Shown here: positions 11,073 to 21,355 of the stretch, piece after piece
Numbering within the stretch: position 1 is the first letter of the stretch
Layout: the number at the start of each line of letters is the position of its first letter
Source: Chara braunii
Taxonomy: Eukaryota > Streptophyta > Charophyceae > Charales > Characeae
NCBI GenBank assembly: GCA_003427395.1
Contig: BFEA01000071.1
Coordinates: forward strand, 472,749-502,652
Reading direction: 5' to 3'
DNA: 29,904 bases
Translations under genes and position numbers: made by a program
The notes under the pieces: model-generated
Told to the model about the DNA's origin: nothing
What the model saw: only the letters and a program-made list of their open reading frames with translations
The model's database searches: none

Positions 11073-11321
11073 ATGGGAAGCAAGGATACCCTGGCCATGA
11101 CCTGTACTTTATATCAAGCAGAAACAGAAGGTTGGGAGGATAAGATTATGGGTGAGATTGTAAAGTACAGGAAATTGTTGAGAGAGGTTGCAGTGGGGAG
11201 AACAGAAAGCCATTATAAATTCATCGAGTATGTTTTCTACATTCACGAGCTAAATGGGAAGCTGCACAGCACTCGTTCATCACTGGAAACGGTGGAGGAA
11301 GCCAGAGTAAGGCTCTGGTAA
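11073..11321 (+). CDS. Unrecognised ORF
   Basis: An 82-codon frame starting at ATG 11073. The predicted product is mixed in composition, with a helical, Lys/Arg/Glu-rich middle (EIVKYRKLLREVAVG) and no known motif. The composition is more protein-like than most open frames nearby. It may be an exon or a retroelement fragment; nothing here settles which. Confidence 0.2.
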   Translation: MGSKDTLAMTCTLYQAETEGWEDKIMGEIVKYRKLLREVAVGRTESHYKFIEYVFYIHELNGKLHSTRSSLETVEEARVRLW

Positions 11322-11678
11322 ACATGGAGGATGCTCAAACCTTTCTCCTGTAGTCCCCACCGACACCTCAGCGGACAAACAAACCTTCGACAATCTGCGG
11401 TTTATACGAGTAATCGGCGTCTTGATGGCTCAACGTCTCAGGGTCCAATCAGGATTAAATCAGGATTTGATCAGAGTTCTAATCAGAGCTTGGTCTGTTT
11501 CCAATCAGTACCCTGGCAGCCTTCAATCTCAATCAACACATGGTAATCAGCCACCCTTGCAGCATTGCTAATCTGGACGGGATTGATACTCGTTCACCGT
11601 CGTCTAGTATAGGCGTCAACATTATTCAAACCGGACTCTTACCAAAAGACTCATCAGCTTCAGCACCCATGGGGGCCC

Positions 11679-11971
11679 ATGAGTACGGTACCATCATTCT
11701 CAGTTTCGAAAACCATCCTCACCAACCTCAACAGCATTGCATCCAAGGATGCCTTCCCATACAGATATGTCAGTGTAAGAGGCTTCAGACAAGATGACCT
11801 ATCAATCTTTGTCGTCCTTACCAGCTTCGCAGGCGACACTATCTATGATCTGAGGTCCTATGTAAGGAAAGGGAAGGAGGCTCATGAGCACTTTGACTCA
11901 GTCTCGACTGCGGCAACCCGGTACCTTGAAGAGAGAGAGAAAGAGCTAGATGAGAACGAAACGAAGTTGAT
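11679..11971 (+). CDS. Unrecognised ORF interrupted by long repeat copy A
   Basis: From ATG 11679 the frame reads about 97 codons of ordinary protein composition (DLSIFVVLTSFAGDTIYDLR, then a Lys/Glu-rich helical stretch with EEREKELDENETKL) before it enters copy A at about 11972. After that the same frame continues to 12242, but within repeat DNA, so the real coding part probably ends at the junction. No family was recognised. The switch from coding-like to repeat sequence at 11972 supports placing the repeat boundary there. Confidence 0.3.
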
Positions 11972-12928
11972 CCGTTGTCGGGCGCATCGGTCCGGCACCG
12001 CACGAGGCAACGTGGGACCCTCTCGGCCGCGTCACGCAGGAGTTGGACCAACCTCGTCACGAACACACAAATGGAGCTTCCTTAGGCCGCTCCGGCCGAG
12101 TGCGCTAGCCATACCTCTCGCGAGCCCCTACGACAGGATAGGGCCTACGCGAGGCACAACTTACCTCCACCTTACCGGAGTTGTCACCTCCCTTCGGTGG
12201 GCGTATCCCCGTCGAGCTACCAGTCCACAGTACGAAAGCTGATCAGTTGCAATCGCAGAGGTGGACCAGCCGAGGGCGTTTCTCGTTCGTTGTAGCATAG
12301 GGGGTACGCGCGGTAATACGCCTGTTGGGCCCGCACGCGAACCGACATCTTGGGGGGCTGAAGTCCCAAGCGTGGCTCGTCGTCGGTCGACTAGGACGCA
12401 TCCCACACACCACGCGCACACCACTTTACGAACAAAAAAATAAAACACACACACACACACATACGAAACGACACAACACAAACAACGTGACAACGCTCCT
12501 AGCCACTCGGTAGCCAACCCATAACTTTCCAATGCGGAAATCGAATAGGCGTCGCGCGCGAGACTTCATTTAAAACCGCGCGGACGTAGGACTAAGCCAT
12601 ATCGATTCGCAATGCAAACGTACGCAAGCGGTCGCAATGATGGCGTACTATGTAGTGCCCATAATCAAGCGGTCCCTCATGGATCCGAGTACCGCTTATG
12701 ACACTCAAGTGTCAAACTTGAAGTGTCGTGAGGGTCTAATCCTTCATGACATTGCACGGCCGAAGGAACAGTCATGCAGCCGCCGCGAGACCTCCGACCT
12801 TTGGTTTGAGCGTCTCGGCAGGCAAGGCAAATAGGCTCTGCACGGGGGCAGATTCCTTCCCTGCAGAGTCTAGGGCTTGGGATGTCCTGGACAAGGACCT
12901 TGAATCCCGGCCCAGGACCAACGTCCGA

Positions 12929-12937
12929 CTATAAAAG
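12929..12937 (+). promoter_or_regulatory. TATA-like element in copy A
   Basis: CTATAAAAG follows an ACGTCCGA block that is also present in copy B. In copy B the corresponding position reads CATTAAAA, so the box is eroded there. It lies about 370 bp before an AATAAA, the spacing expected of an LTR R region. Confidence 0.4.
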
Positions 12938-13297
12938 TCTCTAAAAAAGCAAAGGATAAAAGGGGATCTCCCTTTTCTCTCAAATCATAACCTGGTTAAC
13001 CCTTGCGCACGATCTCAATAAGCCACGCGCACACCCAAGCACATATAGATATTTACGAAGGTTTAGTTATATAGGACGATCACTTCTCACAGTCGCAACG
13101 AGGCTCGCAGACAGTCACATCCAGAGACCAAACCACAAACATACCTGCAAGCACATCAAAGATTCAACCAGAAGTTCACGCACTACACGGGGTCAACTTC
13201 AGCCATTCCTTGCACTCATACCCCTCGCTTTAGCCATACAAGCCTCGCTCGTGCAACTCGTAAATAAATATTGAGTACTTTTGTTGGATGACCATTC

Positions 13298-13303
13298 AAT
13301 AAA
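13298..13303 (+). promoter_or_regulatory. Polyadenylation-type AATAAA in copy A
   Basis: AATAAA sits in the block CCATTCAATAAAGT, which is conserved in copy B at 22646-22651. Conservation of the block despite overall divergence, and its place downstream of the TATA-like site, suggest a real processing signal. Confidence 0.4.
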
Positions 13304-13639
13304 GTCCGGGTGAAAACACTACAAAACAGTTCAATCACAAGGCTAAAGCCTTTAGGTTGAGTGGCAGGAGTGAACTGGAGTTGAATCATAAACCGACGAA
13401 TCGGCAACCGACCTGTTATCAGTGATAACAGAAGATGATCCTCAAGGAATCAAGCTGAATCTAGTCCTGAACTTTGAATCAAACGATCAAGAGTACCTGT
13501 AACACATGACAGGTCAATGCCCCAGGCTAAACCTTTAAGTCCATGGAGAACAATCTTCATATCATGATCTTACCCAAATCATCCTCGTTGGCTATATCTG
13601 AGCCTACCTCTAAGCAAGTGTCCAAAGAAAGGTAGACTA

Positions 13640-14290
13640 ATGGCAGAATCTCCCCTATTCAGGGTGGACTACCAAAATTGCCACCTGGCAAAATATAATC
13701 TATCTCCTTTAAATTAAGAAAATTTCGGCAGTGCTTCCCATAAGAAAAGTGCCTTTCCAGAATTTATACAAGCCTAAATATGAAAGCAGAAATAATCTTT
13801 AACTCTGGAAAGTCAATTTTTGTCTAACTCCCTAAATTAGTAAAAATTTAGGTAGCACTCCCTTTAGAAAGGGAGACTTCCCAGATTTACACTAAGTCAG
13901 ATATGAACTCAAAAGACAACTTGAGTTCAGCTTAGACAAGATTTTGACTAACTCCTTAGTTTTGCAGAAATTTCGACAGCACTCCCTTTAGAAAAGGGGC
14001 TTTCCAAAATTTATACAAGGCTAAGTTCAGAATTCGAAAGTAACTTGACTTCTCAAAGTCCAATTTTAGTCTAACTCCCTGAATTAGCAAAAATCTGAAC
14101 AACACTCCCTTTAAAAAAAGAAACTTTCCAGATTTTTACTAAGTCAGATATAAGAAAAGACAAAGTTGAACTTTTGACAAGTCAAAATTCGACCAACTCC
14201 TTGGATTTGTAGAAATTTTCGGCAGCGCTTCCCGCAAAGAAAGTAGCTTGCCAAGATTTATACAAAGCCAAGTATAAGTAATGATTCCAG
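13640..14290 (+). repeat. Tandem ~124-bp hairpin-bearing units, copy A
   Basis: Degenerate units end in CTAACTCC or a close variant at about 13707, 13831, 13955, 14078 and 14200, a period of 122-124 bp. Each unit has a core of the type GGCAGCACTCCC...AGAAA...GTG that is partly self-complementary. The clearest is 13858-13875, where CTCCCTTT and AAAGGGAG pair perfectly across AG. Downstream in each unit are a TTTCCAGAATTTATAC-like block and a GTCAAATTTTG-like block. The same array is present in copy B. Confidence 0.8.
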
Positions 14291-14555
14291 AAAATGCACG
14301 AATTGACCTAAGTAAAAAAAAGAATCACAGAAAATGCAGGAATTGAAACTAACTCCTATCGCTCTAGCACGTGGCGAGCAACTAAAGCAACTACCTATCA
14401 AACTGAAACTCAGACCAAGTAGTAACCTCACTCAGCCACATGCAGGCCAAATCACAAAGGTAAATACTCTCGCCATCCCAAGGTCAACTTGGCAGACAAT
14501 AGTTCATAGTCGTTCGATGTTTTATCCCTTTATACCCAGCTTACATAATGCATAA

Positions 14556-15437
14556 AGTCAGGTCACCCAAACTTATGGAATGCGCCTAACTTAGCCGAGA
14601 AGCATACACAAAACAGAGGGCACAACTACTTCTCTCTTCTTTGGGCATATGGCTAGACCATTCTAGTCGCCCTGAACTGTTTAAGATATCCAAGTTATAT
14701 ATACCTGTCTTCCCTTTGTCTTCTAAGGCTGCATAGGACTGAACCAACTTAAGTCCAGCCTGCCTCAACTTACCATTAATTTTATTCTTAATTATACTCT
14801 CTTCAAGTTGTGATAGGCTATAGTCCAACCACCTAAACTTATAGAACAGTCTGATTAGCTCGTGCTTAAATAGAATAGTAGTAACGTATAGCCAAGTTAT
14901 AACCATTGGGTTCCAGCATGTGCGAGGCTTTGAGCCAGATCCCCTGAACTTACAGAAGGATCCAACTCTCTGCCAAATTCATTTCTCTTTGAACCACCAT
15001 GTGCGTGACATTGAGACAACCCCCCTGAACTTACAGAAGAGTCTGCCCCTTTGCCAGATTCCTTTTCTTGAAATAAAAGCAGGAAGAGACTGAGACACCT
15101 AAACTTATAGAATGGCTCAGACCTCCTCGTCCAGAAACAAAGAAACTTAGAAAAACCCGAGAAACAAGGCAACTCAGGGTACCTAAACTTATAGAGCGCC
15201 CTGAGCTCCTAAAAATCAAACACAATCAAGCCCCTCGCAAGTCAAAGCAGTCAGGCCACCTAAACTAATAGAGCGGTCCAACCCTCCAGACAAACCATAG
15301 TACCGGGTCTCCCCAAACTTATGGGGACCTCCCAGCCACCAAAGCAATCAGACCCCCTAAACTTATAGAAGGGTCTGACGCTCCAATCAAATCCAGAAGA
15401 AACCAATCACTGGGTCTCCCCAAACTAATGGGGACCT
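14556..15437 (+). repeat. Array A: inverted repeats with constant AACTTA loop and variable stems
   Basis: About eleven short inverted repeats share the apical sequence AACTTA (AACTAA in two). Immediately flanking is a short inner stem that changes on both sides together: CTA/TAG (units at 14833, 15099, 15183, 15259, 15357), CTG/CAG (14944, 15025) or CCA/TGG (14567, 15313, 15423). Farther out, each unit has its own complementary arms: GATCC/GGATC (14938-14962), CTGAG/CTCAG (15090-15120), CTCAGGG/CCCTGAG (15173-15205), TCAGACCC/GGGTCTGA (15348-15378), and TCCCC/GGGGA in the two near-identical units at 15305 and 15412. A unit at 14651 instead resembles the type found in copy B. Unit spacing is irregular, about 60-110 bp. 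No protein-coding frame spans the array. Confidence 0.85.
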
Positions 15438-15704
15438 CCCAACCTTAATGACCCAGCTAATCATCATGCAAAACAACCCCCTCCATCCTGCCTTTCCCAG
15501 ATGCCATTTCTTTTAGCAATCTGACTTCATACAATCAACAAAGTTAAAACTGAACTTGACAACCATTTCTTTACTTAATCTGACTTATTGTCCTGAAAGT
15601 CAAACAAAGAATAACATAAGGCTACACTCCATATATTCAGTCAGCGATGCAATGGGAGATACAGATAGGGGTTATAATCTGGGTTTATAGAAGGGAAAAG
15701 CAAT

Positions 15705-15970
15705 GGTTTACCTGTCAGTTCCCTGCATCCAGAACTCCTCCTGAGTTCCGGTACAGCTCCCGCAATCGATGGGGCAACCTCCCACAGAGGCCTTGGCGCG
15801 GATTATGGGTTGCAATCCCGCCTGCCGCCTTCCTCTCAGACCAGACTTAGAACAAGAAGGGCAGGAGGAGAAAGTTCCAGACTCTCAGATCCAAGGAGGG
15901 TGCTCTCATACTCGCGGGAGAGGGCCTTGAAACCTTGATGCGCCTTAGGGCCCCGCAATGATGGCCAAGT
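15705..15970 (+). repeat. Conserved distal block of copy A
   Basis: This block aligns with 26085-26355 of copy B with fewer changes than the rest. It includes CAACCTCCCACA, GGCCTTGGCGCGG, CCTGCCGCCTTCCT, and a tail with GAGGGCCTTGAAA, AGGGCCC and GCAATGATGGCCAAG. No open frame is shared between the copies, so the conservation is unlikely to reflect coding. Confidence 0.6.
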
Positions 15971-16130
15971 AACAACAGCTTGGTCAAACTTCAGTCATGC
16001 TGTCGACGTCAACCCCCTGGTGACCCCTCAATTCGCAGCACCATCCCTCCTTGCAATTCAACCACTCTCCATGCACTACACCTGCGCCCCCCCCTCAGTC
16101 TGATTACTTTCCCCTTGGCAACCGCAATCC

Positions 16131-17317
16131 CCACACGCCGCCGTCATACTCAAACAGGTGCACAATATCAGTTTGCCGGTATCGCATGCCCAGATGTCGC
16201 CGCTCGACCCCCCACACAGCCTGCAATCTGCAGCTTAATGACGGTGACTTCAGGGCGCAGGTCGTTGCTCATCATGCAGTCCGCTGTCTCCTTGGCTGGC
16301 CTGCTGTCCCCACTATTTAACTGATGCAAACGGCCCCTAGCCTGCAGGTAAGCTCTTAGCTCTACCGCGATCCCACACTGTTTAACCCTTCAGCCTTTGC
16401 CCGCTCCTCAATGCACCCAGTCGTCCCCCGACTGCAACTATGGCTATAGCTAAGTTTGGCAGCCCTCCGGCGATACCGGGAGAATGGCCTGCGACAGACA
16501 ACCCGGCAGCGGATGCCGCCAGCAGGTACGGAAATCGGTGGCAGAAGGCCCGCAGACGCAGTACTTCCGGCCAACAGCAGTTCTACAACCTCCTGCTCGC
16601 TCCTCACTCCAATACTCCGATCGGGATGGGCCGCGCTCAGCCAGCAGGTAGGCCTCCAGCACCCGTGGTCACCTCCCCGCCTCTCTGACCGAATCAGAAG
16701 TGCAAGCTAGAGCGAAACTTCCATCCACGTATGGTCAGATACACTGCCCGCCCCTTATCACAACCACCCCAAAATACGATGGGCAGGGGCTGAATGAATC
16801 TTTCGCAGAAACGCGACTAGATTCATTCGCTTCTTCAACGTTGTCTTCCTCCCGCGCACGCAATCCTCTTTTCTTTTAACTCCTTCTCTACTTACTTACC
16901 CGTCAAACTAATGCTACCAAGTGAATCGCACGGCTCCTAAACCGCAAGCTCGAAATCTGGCTCGCCCGATTCCGTAAAGAATCGAGCATGCCACAAGCTT
17001 CGCCATATGCCACAATCGTTATCTCTTCGGCTCCCTGCGCACCACCATTCCTACCTGCCTCCGACTTTACTAACCCGTAGCCGAATCTAACACTCCCACC
17101 GACCTCGCCCGACCCGAAAACCACGGATTCGGCTCTCACCCCGCCGAGATCCGCTTGGAAACACATACGATATGCCTTTTCCCACTCTCTCCGTCTTCCT
17201 TCCCGCCATAGCCTGGCGCAAGGATTTCTTCACTAACCTCTAAATCCTCTAACCCAACTCTAAAACTAATCACGAAATCGGGTTCGCCCGCTTCTAAAAC
17301 GTCGGAATAGACCTTTC
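16131..17317. other. About 1.2 kb with no recognisable gene
   Basis: C-rich sequence with short overlapping open frames of low-complexity composition. Several CAGGTA strings (around 16340, 16525, 16645) look like splice donors but have no coding exon beside them. No family was recognised. Confidence 0.5.
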
Positions 17318-17349
17318 TCCCACCCGTTTTCATCAAGAAACGGGTGGGA
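17318..17349. repeat. Perfect 12-bp-stem hairpin
   Basis: TCCCACCCGTTT pairs with AAACGGGTGGGA across the 8-base loop TCATCAAG. It is in non-coding sequence just before the degenerate repeats at 17380. Confidence 0.75.
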
Positions 17350-17378
17350 TCGATACTTTCTCCCCCTCCCTCCTTCGC

Positions 17379-17790
17379 ATGCACCTAGCGCGGAAACCCG
17401 TCCGGGTTCATTCGAATCCTCTACGCTCGCTGCACCGTCGTCCGCTGCTGCCTCCAGCCACCCCGTAGCTGTGCTATCCCGCTATGCTGCCTCACTGCGC
17501 CTTGTCTGCTTGCTCCGCCCGCACCTGGCGCAGCAAACCGTCCGGATGCACTCTTCCGCCTCTGCCTCGCCCCCCCACTCCTACTCCGTCACTTGCTCCC
17601 TGCCCGTCCTGATCAGCGCCTTCGGGCGCTCGTATCTTCTACTTCCCTGCGCCGCCTCACTACCTCCCCTTGGCTCACTGCGCCTGCACCCGGCGTCCGC
17701 CATGGCCCCACTCTCCGACCTCCTCTTCACTGAACGCACCCGGCCCAAACCCTCGTTCGGGTTCATTCAACCTCTCCCCCTCAACTCTCC
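17379..17790 (+). repeat. Degenerate repeat with GCACCTGGCGC and AACCCG hairpin
   Basis: Three related segments start near 17383, 17521 and 17737. Each has a GCACCYRGCGC-like string, then an AAACC...GGGTT-type inverted repeat, then TTCATTC or TGCACTC. Hairpin versions are AACCCG-TC-CGGGTT (first) and AACCC-TCGTTC-GGGTT (third). The long open frame across them (17471-18022) has the Ser/Pro/Leu-rich composition that C-rich DNA gives by chance, and I do not call it a gene. Confidence 0.5.
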
Positions 17791-20034
17791 CCCTTCATCC
17801 CTTCACCTCCCGACACTCCGCTCTTTCCTGCTGCACAGCGCCGCCCGGTCGGCCTCACCGTGCCACAGTGCCACGGTCTGCACCTTGTGCTACCTTCCGT
17901 CCCGATTCACACACTCCCTCGGCTACTCCGCCTTGCGCCCGTCACCTCACCGGCCTACCGCCGACCTCCTAGTGCGAGCCATTGTGGCAGCGCTCCCGCA
18001 TGGCTCCCGCAGGAGTGAGTGAGCGGCTGGGTGCTGCCTCTCAATTTATACTTTTGGCCCGCTGTTCTGCTGCTGCTCCGAGCTGCGCTACCCGGCCAGC
18101 CTTTCCGCCACTGCCTACCCTGCATGGGCGGGGTACCCCGCCCCTTCAGGTTTTCAACGGGCCCGCACACGGTCGAAGCCCTTACAGTAGGCCGAGGCGA
18201 TCGACCCGTGGCCTGCCGAACAGCGCCCTGAATGGCATATGCAAACCTCCTCCGTATCTCTCCGATGTTAACAGGTGTCCCGGAAGGCCTAGCCGCGGTA
18301 GTGCCCCTCCCGCAGCCCCTCAAGGCGTGAGCAACCTGCCGCGGTACCCCACCCCAAACGAAAAGGGACCGCAAAATAAGATAAAAATAAAATTAGGGGG
18401 AGTACAAAATATAAAACCCCGGTACATAGGAGTTCCCAAACAGGGAACGGGACCCGCTGTTACCCCGCCAGCCCCGTAGGTCGGGCCCATCGTCGTGTAT
18501 GTCACCAAAACTGAGGGGGGATAGCCCCGACGGGCCCTCAACCCCCTCGGTTTCTCCCACGCTCCGTTGTCCCGTCGTCGCTGCATGCTAGCCTCGACCC
18601 CAGAACCTCCATAGTAACAGTCCGCTGTCGTAACCTATAGGGCCATACCCAAGCCTGAGACAGCCATGCCCAAAACTCCATATAAAGCGGTAGCCCTCGG
18701 TACCCAGGGCTTAGAACCCACCCTGGGCTATTCCCTAGCCTGCGCCTACGCACGCGGCCCCCAAGAACCCGCGCCGGCCTACCGACCGCGCCGAGGCTAC
18801 CCCTACTTAGTCGTGTCCGAGGCTACCCTCGACAACGCTCCCCGCACGTACACACAAGTCACAGGCAAGCGCAACAGTCAACAAGACATAGTCTTTCTAA
18901 TCCCCATTCAGCCAGAAAATATTCGGTCGGCGGTCGCGCCGGCTCCTCAATCATCAACAATTAAAAAGATCACGCGCGCCTCAAGTCTGCACGCCCACAC
19001 ACTCCCTATACTAGTCAACCATCCAGTCAACGTAAATTACAGCCGCAGCCGCACCTGGCGCGGTATACTTAACTTTAGATCACACTACTTTCTCTCGTTT
19101 GCAAAAACCAGGGCGGATACCCTTGTAAGGGTATTCGCACCGACACCGTAGCTTCAGACCCAAGCTCTATATTGATTATCCGAAGCCTCCAGTCCCTTCT
19201 ACTCTCACAGATGGCTCTAATTAGGGTGACCTGGTGGATCTAGCTAAGAGATACATTTCTCCGGCAGTGATTGACTACGAGGCGAGGTAGCCATCCGGAG
19301 CCATCAGAGTTTCGACATCTCAGGCGAGGGATCTTTTCTCAGCCGTATCTTCCCACACTATGGGAAAAGTTTTGTGCTATGGTTGACTTCCGTATCATGG
19401 GACTTGGATGGAAGAGCTCGGGACTCGCTGGCTATAGGTGGCTCTACATATAGAAACCACAATCTAAAAAAGTACGGAGACATGGCCGAAAGCACAAGGA
19501 ACAGACAACTAAATGAGGGATTGTGAGTGTGACCCAGAGGGATGAGTGAGGACTCGAGATTAGTGCTGGCTATGCTCTCCTTCACGTGTACTTTCTGAAA
19601 CTATTATGAGTTCTCATTCTTCCCTCACCTGACCTTGACCTGACTCGAGTCAGTCAGTCATGCTTCTTTGCATTGCTTTGCTTGATGATTGCATTCTTCT
19701 CTCTAATGATCCTGCTACAGTTCTCAAGACTAGAAAATTGGCAAAACAATGCATGCAAGACATACCAGAATTTTATGATTATTATTTCCAAGATTCTTTG
19801 CTGTTCTGAATCAAAATAAAAGATTCCTAAGTCCCGGGGCCGGCGAAGACCGTAATTGAAGGGTCTCGCTCGAAGCCGGACGCACACAACAGGAAGGGAT
19901 TTGCTTTAATTTATTTAATTATTTTATTTTATTGCAAACGACTACAAAACCTTGCATGACAGCCTGTTGGCTTTCTGGTCGTTTGAAGAGGCTCGACTAG
20001 AAAAAGTGTGACACCGCGTGCATGGACAACACAC

Positions 20035-20036
<2 letters not shown>
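17791..20036. other. About 2.2 kb with no recognisable gene
   Basis: C/G-rich to about 19150, then more A/T-rich. The longest frame (18666-19151) shows no motif and no convincing protein composition. Short inverted repeats such as CCCAGGG/CCCTGGG near 18700-18727 are present. No RNA gene was seen. Confidence 0.45.

Positions 20037-20037
<1 letters not shown>

Positions 20038-20093
<56 letters not shown>
20038..20093. repeat. (GA)n microsatellite
   Basis: A pure GA run of about 55 bases. Confidence 0.97.
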
Positions 20094-20095
<2 letters not shown>

Positions 20096-20116
20096 ACGTG
20101 ACAGTTACAAGGCACA

Positions 20117-20236
20117 CCTCGAATACAAGGTATGTACCTTGTATTCGGGGGTACCTCCCATTCGAAAATTTAACAGCGATTTCTTATAACCCGTTTTTCG
20201 GAGGTAACTTGAATACAAGGTACGTACCTTGTTTTC
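20117..20236. repeat. Pair of palindromes around ACAAGGTAYGTACCTTGT
   Basis: The first palindrome, 20120-20147, has 13-base perfect arms around TG, extendable to 16 with one G-T pair. The second, 20211-20236 or slightly wider, repeats the same palindrome with one arm mismatch and CG at the centre. About 64 bp separate them. The interval has no coding frame. The pair could be the ends of a small non-autonomous element, but no target duplication was identified. Confidence 0.75.
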
Positions 20237-21355
20237 GGGTTAAGACGGTAGGTGGAAAAAGGAGTGTGGCGTGTAAAACATCTATGGGCAAAAGAGCGGG
20301 GAGACTGGCTAACCGAACAAGAACTTGGAGCAAAATCAAGAGGTTGCCACTCCCTCTCAGATAATGTAGCTCAAATTCAGCAGAGCATCCCACCACAGTG
20401 GCTCCCCCTACTAAGAGACAACCTCTCATGGAAACTGGGGGACTGGGGTATACTCATATGCCAAAACCCGCCCAGCGCAACATGCCATTTTGTCTTTCAC
20501 ACCACTGCATCCAGCTACCTCTCCAAATTCCTCTCTTACTGTATCGTTAATCACAACATCCAGGAGATGGAAATCCTCCACAAGTAACCCCAGTGCGAGA
20601 TGATAGAATCTTTCCTACTGAGAAAAGTTAGGGTCTAAAGGCCAAACCCTGGATAATCTTCCAACTTGACCATAGCATCTCAGACCTCGAATTCGACCCA
20701 AAAGAGTGGTTCTTGAAACAGGGCAAGGCCAGGAGAATGAGAATGATATTCGAATACGACGTAAAATGCATATATGATCTAGGCCTACAAACCACAGACT
20801 CGGACCCCAAACTACAACAAAGGTGGATAGAGACCCTGAACCTAGAGTCGACAGACTCCATCTCCATCCCTTGGACAAAGTACTTATCTATCAAACCAGT
20901 TGGAATTCGAAGCATGTGGCGGCTCGCAGCCCCCACAGCTCTGCATGTCAACCAGTGGCTCCACAAAAGGAGAAAACACAAGGACCTTGACAACTCATAA
21001 CTCCCCCACTGCCTCCTTTACTGCACTGAAGCAACTTGGATATGGAACACGTTTCGAGACCTAGGTTCCTCCTCTTCTCATCACTGCCCCCTACCACCAC
21101 TTCTCAGAATATCCTACTCCTATCTAACACCCCCAATAGTCTCAGAGGCGGCAAGGAGGTCTGGTTCCACCTGCTCAGGAAATTGGCTTTATGGATGGTC
21201 TGGAAAAGGAGGTGTGCCAAGACAATCGAGGGATCAAAAGTGGCAAGGGAAGAAATGTCGACCCTTCTGTTGAGGATGGAAGAAACAAAGATTCGAAGCA
21301 AATGGAGGGGAGTGACGACAGCCACGAAAGGCAGACCAAAAAGACTCGCACTCAT
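20237..21355 (+). pseudogene. LINE ORF2 C-terminal remnant (post-RT and zf-RVT-like region)
   Basis: This is the 3' part of a non-LTR retrotransposon ORF2. The first segment (20252-20587) has WLTEQELGA and then IPPQWLPLLRDN, typical of the region after the reverse transcriptase. After a frameshift, 20713-21000 contains WRLAAPTALHVNQWL. Beyond an in-frame TAA (20998-21000) comes LPHCLLYCTEATWIW, a Cys-containing finger as in the zf-RVT region. Further Trp/Gly-rich coding-like sequence runs to about 21240. The reverse transcriptase itself is absent, since the sequence begins just after the palindromes near 20236. It stops where copy B begins, so copy B probably inserted into, or was joined to, this LINE. 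The assignment rests on motif order and spacing and not on a search. Confidence 0.65.

Larger units (their letters stand above)
11972..16130 (+). repeat. Long LTR-like repeat, copy A
   Basis: This segment is collinear with 21361-26475 (copy B). Matching blocks run from CGTTGTCGNGCGCATCGG at the start through at least the GATGGCCAAG block near 15970, with weaker similarity to about 16130. The relationship is obvious by eye but clearly diverged. Features in order: a start resembling an LTR (TGTCG at 11976), a TATA-like site (12929), AATAAA (13298), a ~124-bp tandem array (13640-14200), an array of short inverted repeats (14556-15437), and a conserved distal block (15705-15970). The order of promoter and polyadenylation signals fits an LTR with a long U5/leader, but no terminal CA, target duplication or primer site was found, so the exact class is open. 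Confidence 0.75.

Noticed and set aside
11640-11690. Hammerhead ribozyme on the minus strand
   Set aside because: The minus strand reads CTGATGAGTC, but the required GAAA after stem II is missing.
17471-18022. 183-codon plus-strand ORF as a gene
   Set aside because: The composition is Ser/Pro/Leu/Arg-rich as expected from C-rich DNA, it overlaps degenerate repeats, and other frames are also open.
15990-19060. Primer-binding sites of the TGGCGC type downstream of copy A
   Set aside because: Several TGGCGC strings occur (about 17216, 17526, 19055), but none extends to a convincing tRNA match or lies at a defined LTR end.
18666-19151. 161-codon plus-strand ORF as a gene
   Set aside because: No recognisable motif, and a composition typical of non-coding C-rich DNA.
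20008-20364. 118-codon ORF with an Arg-Glu repeat
   Set aside because: Its N-terminal half is the (GA)n tract and the rest is a shadow of the LINE remnant in another frame.
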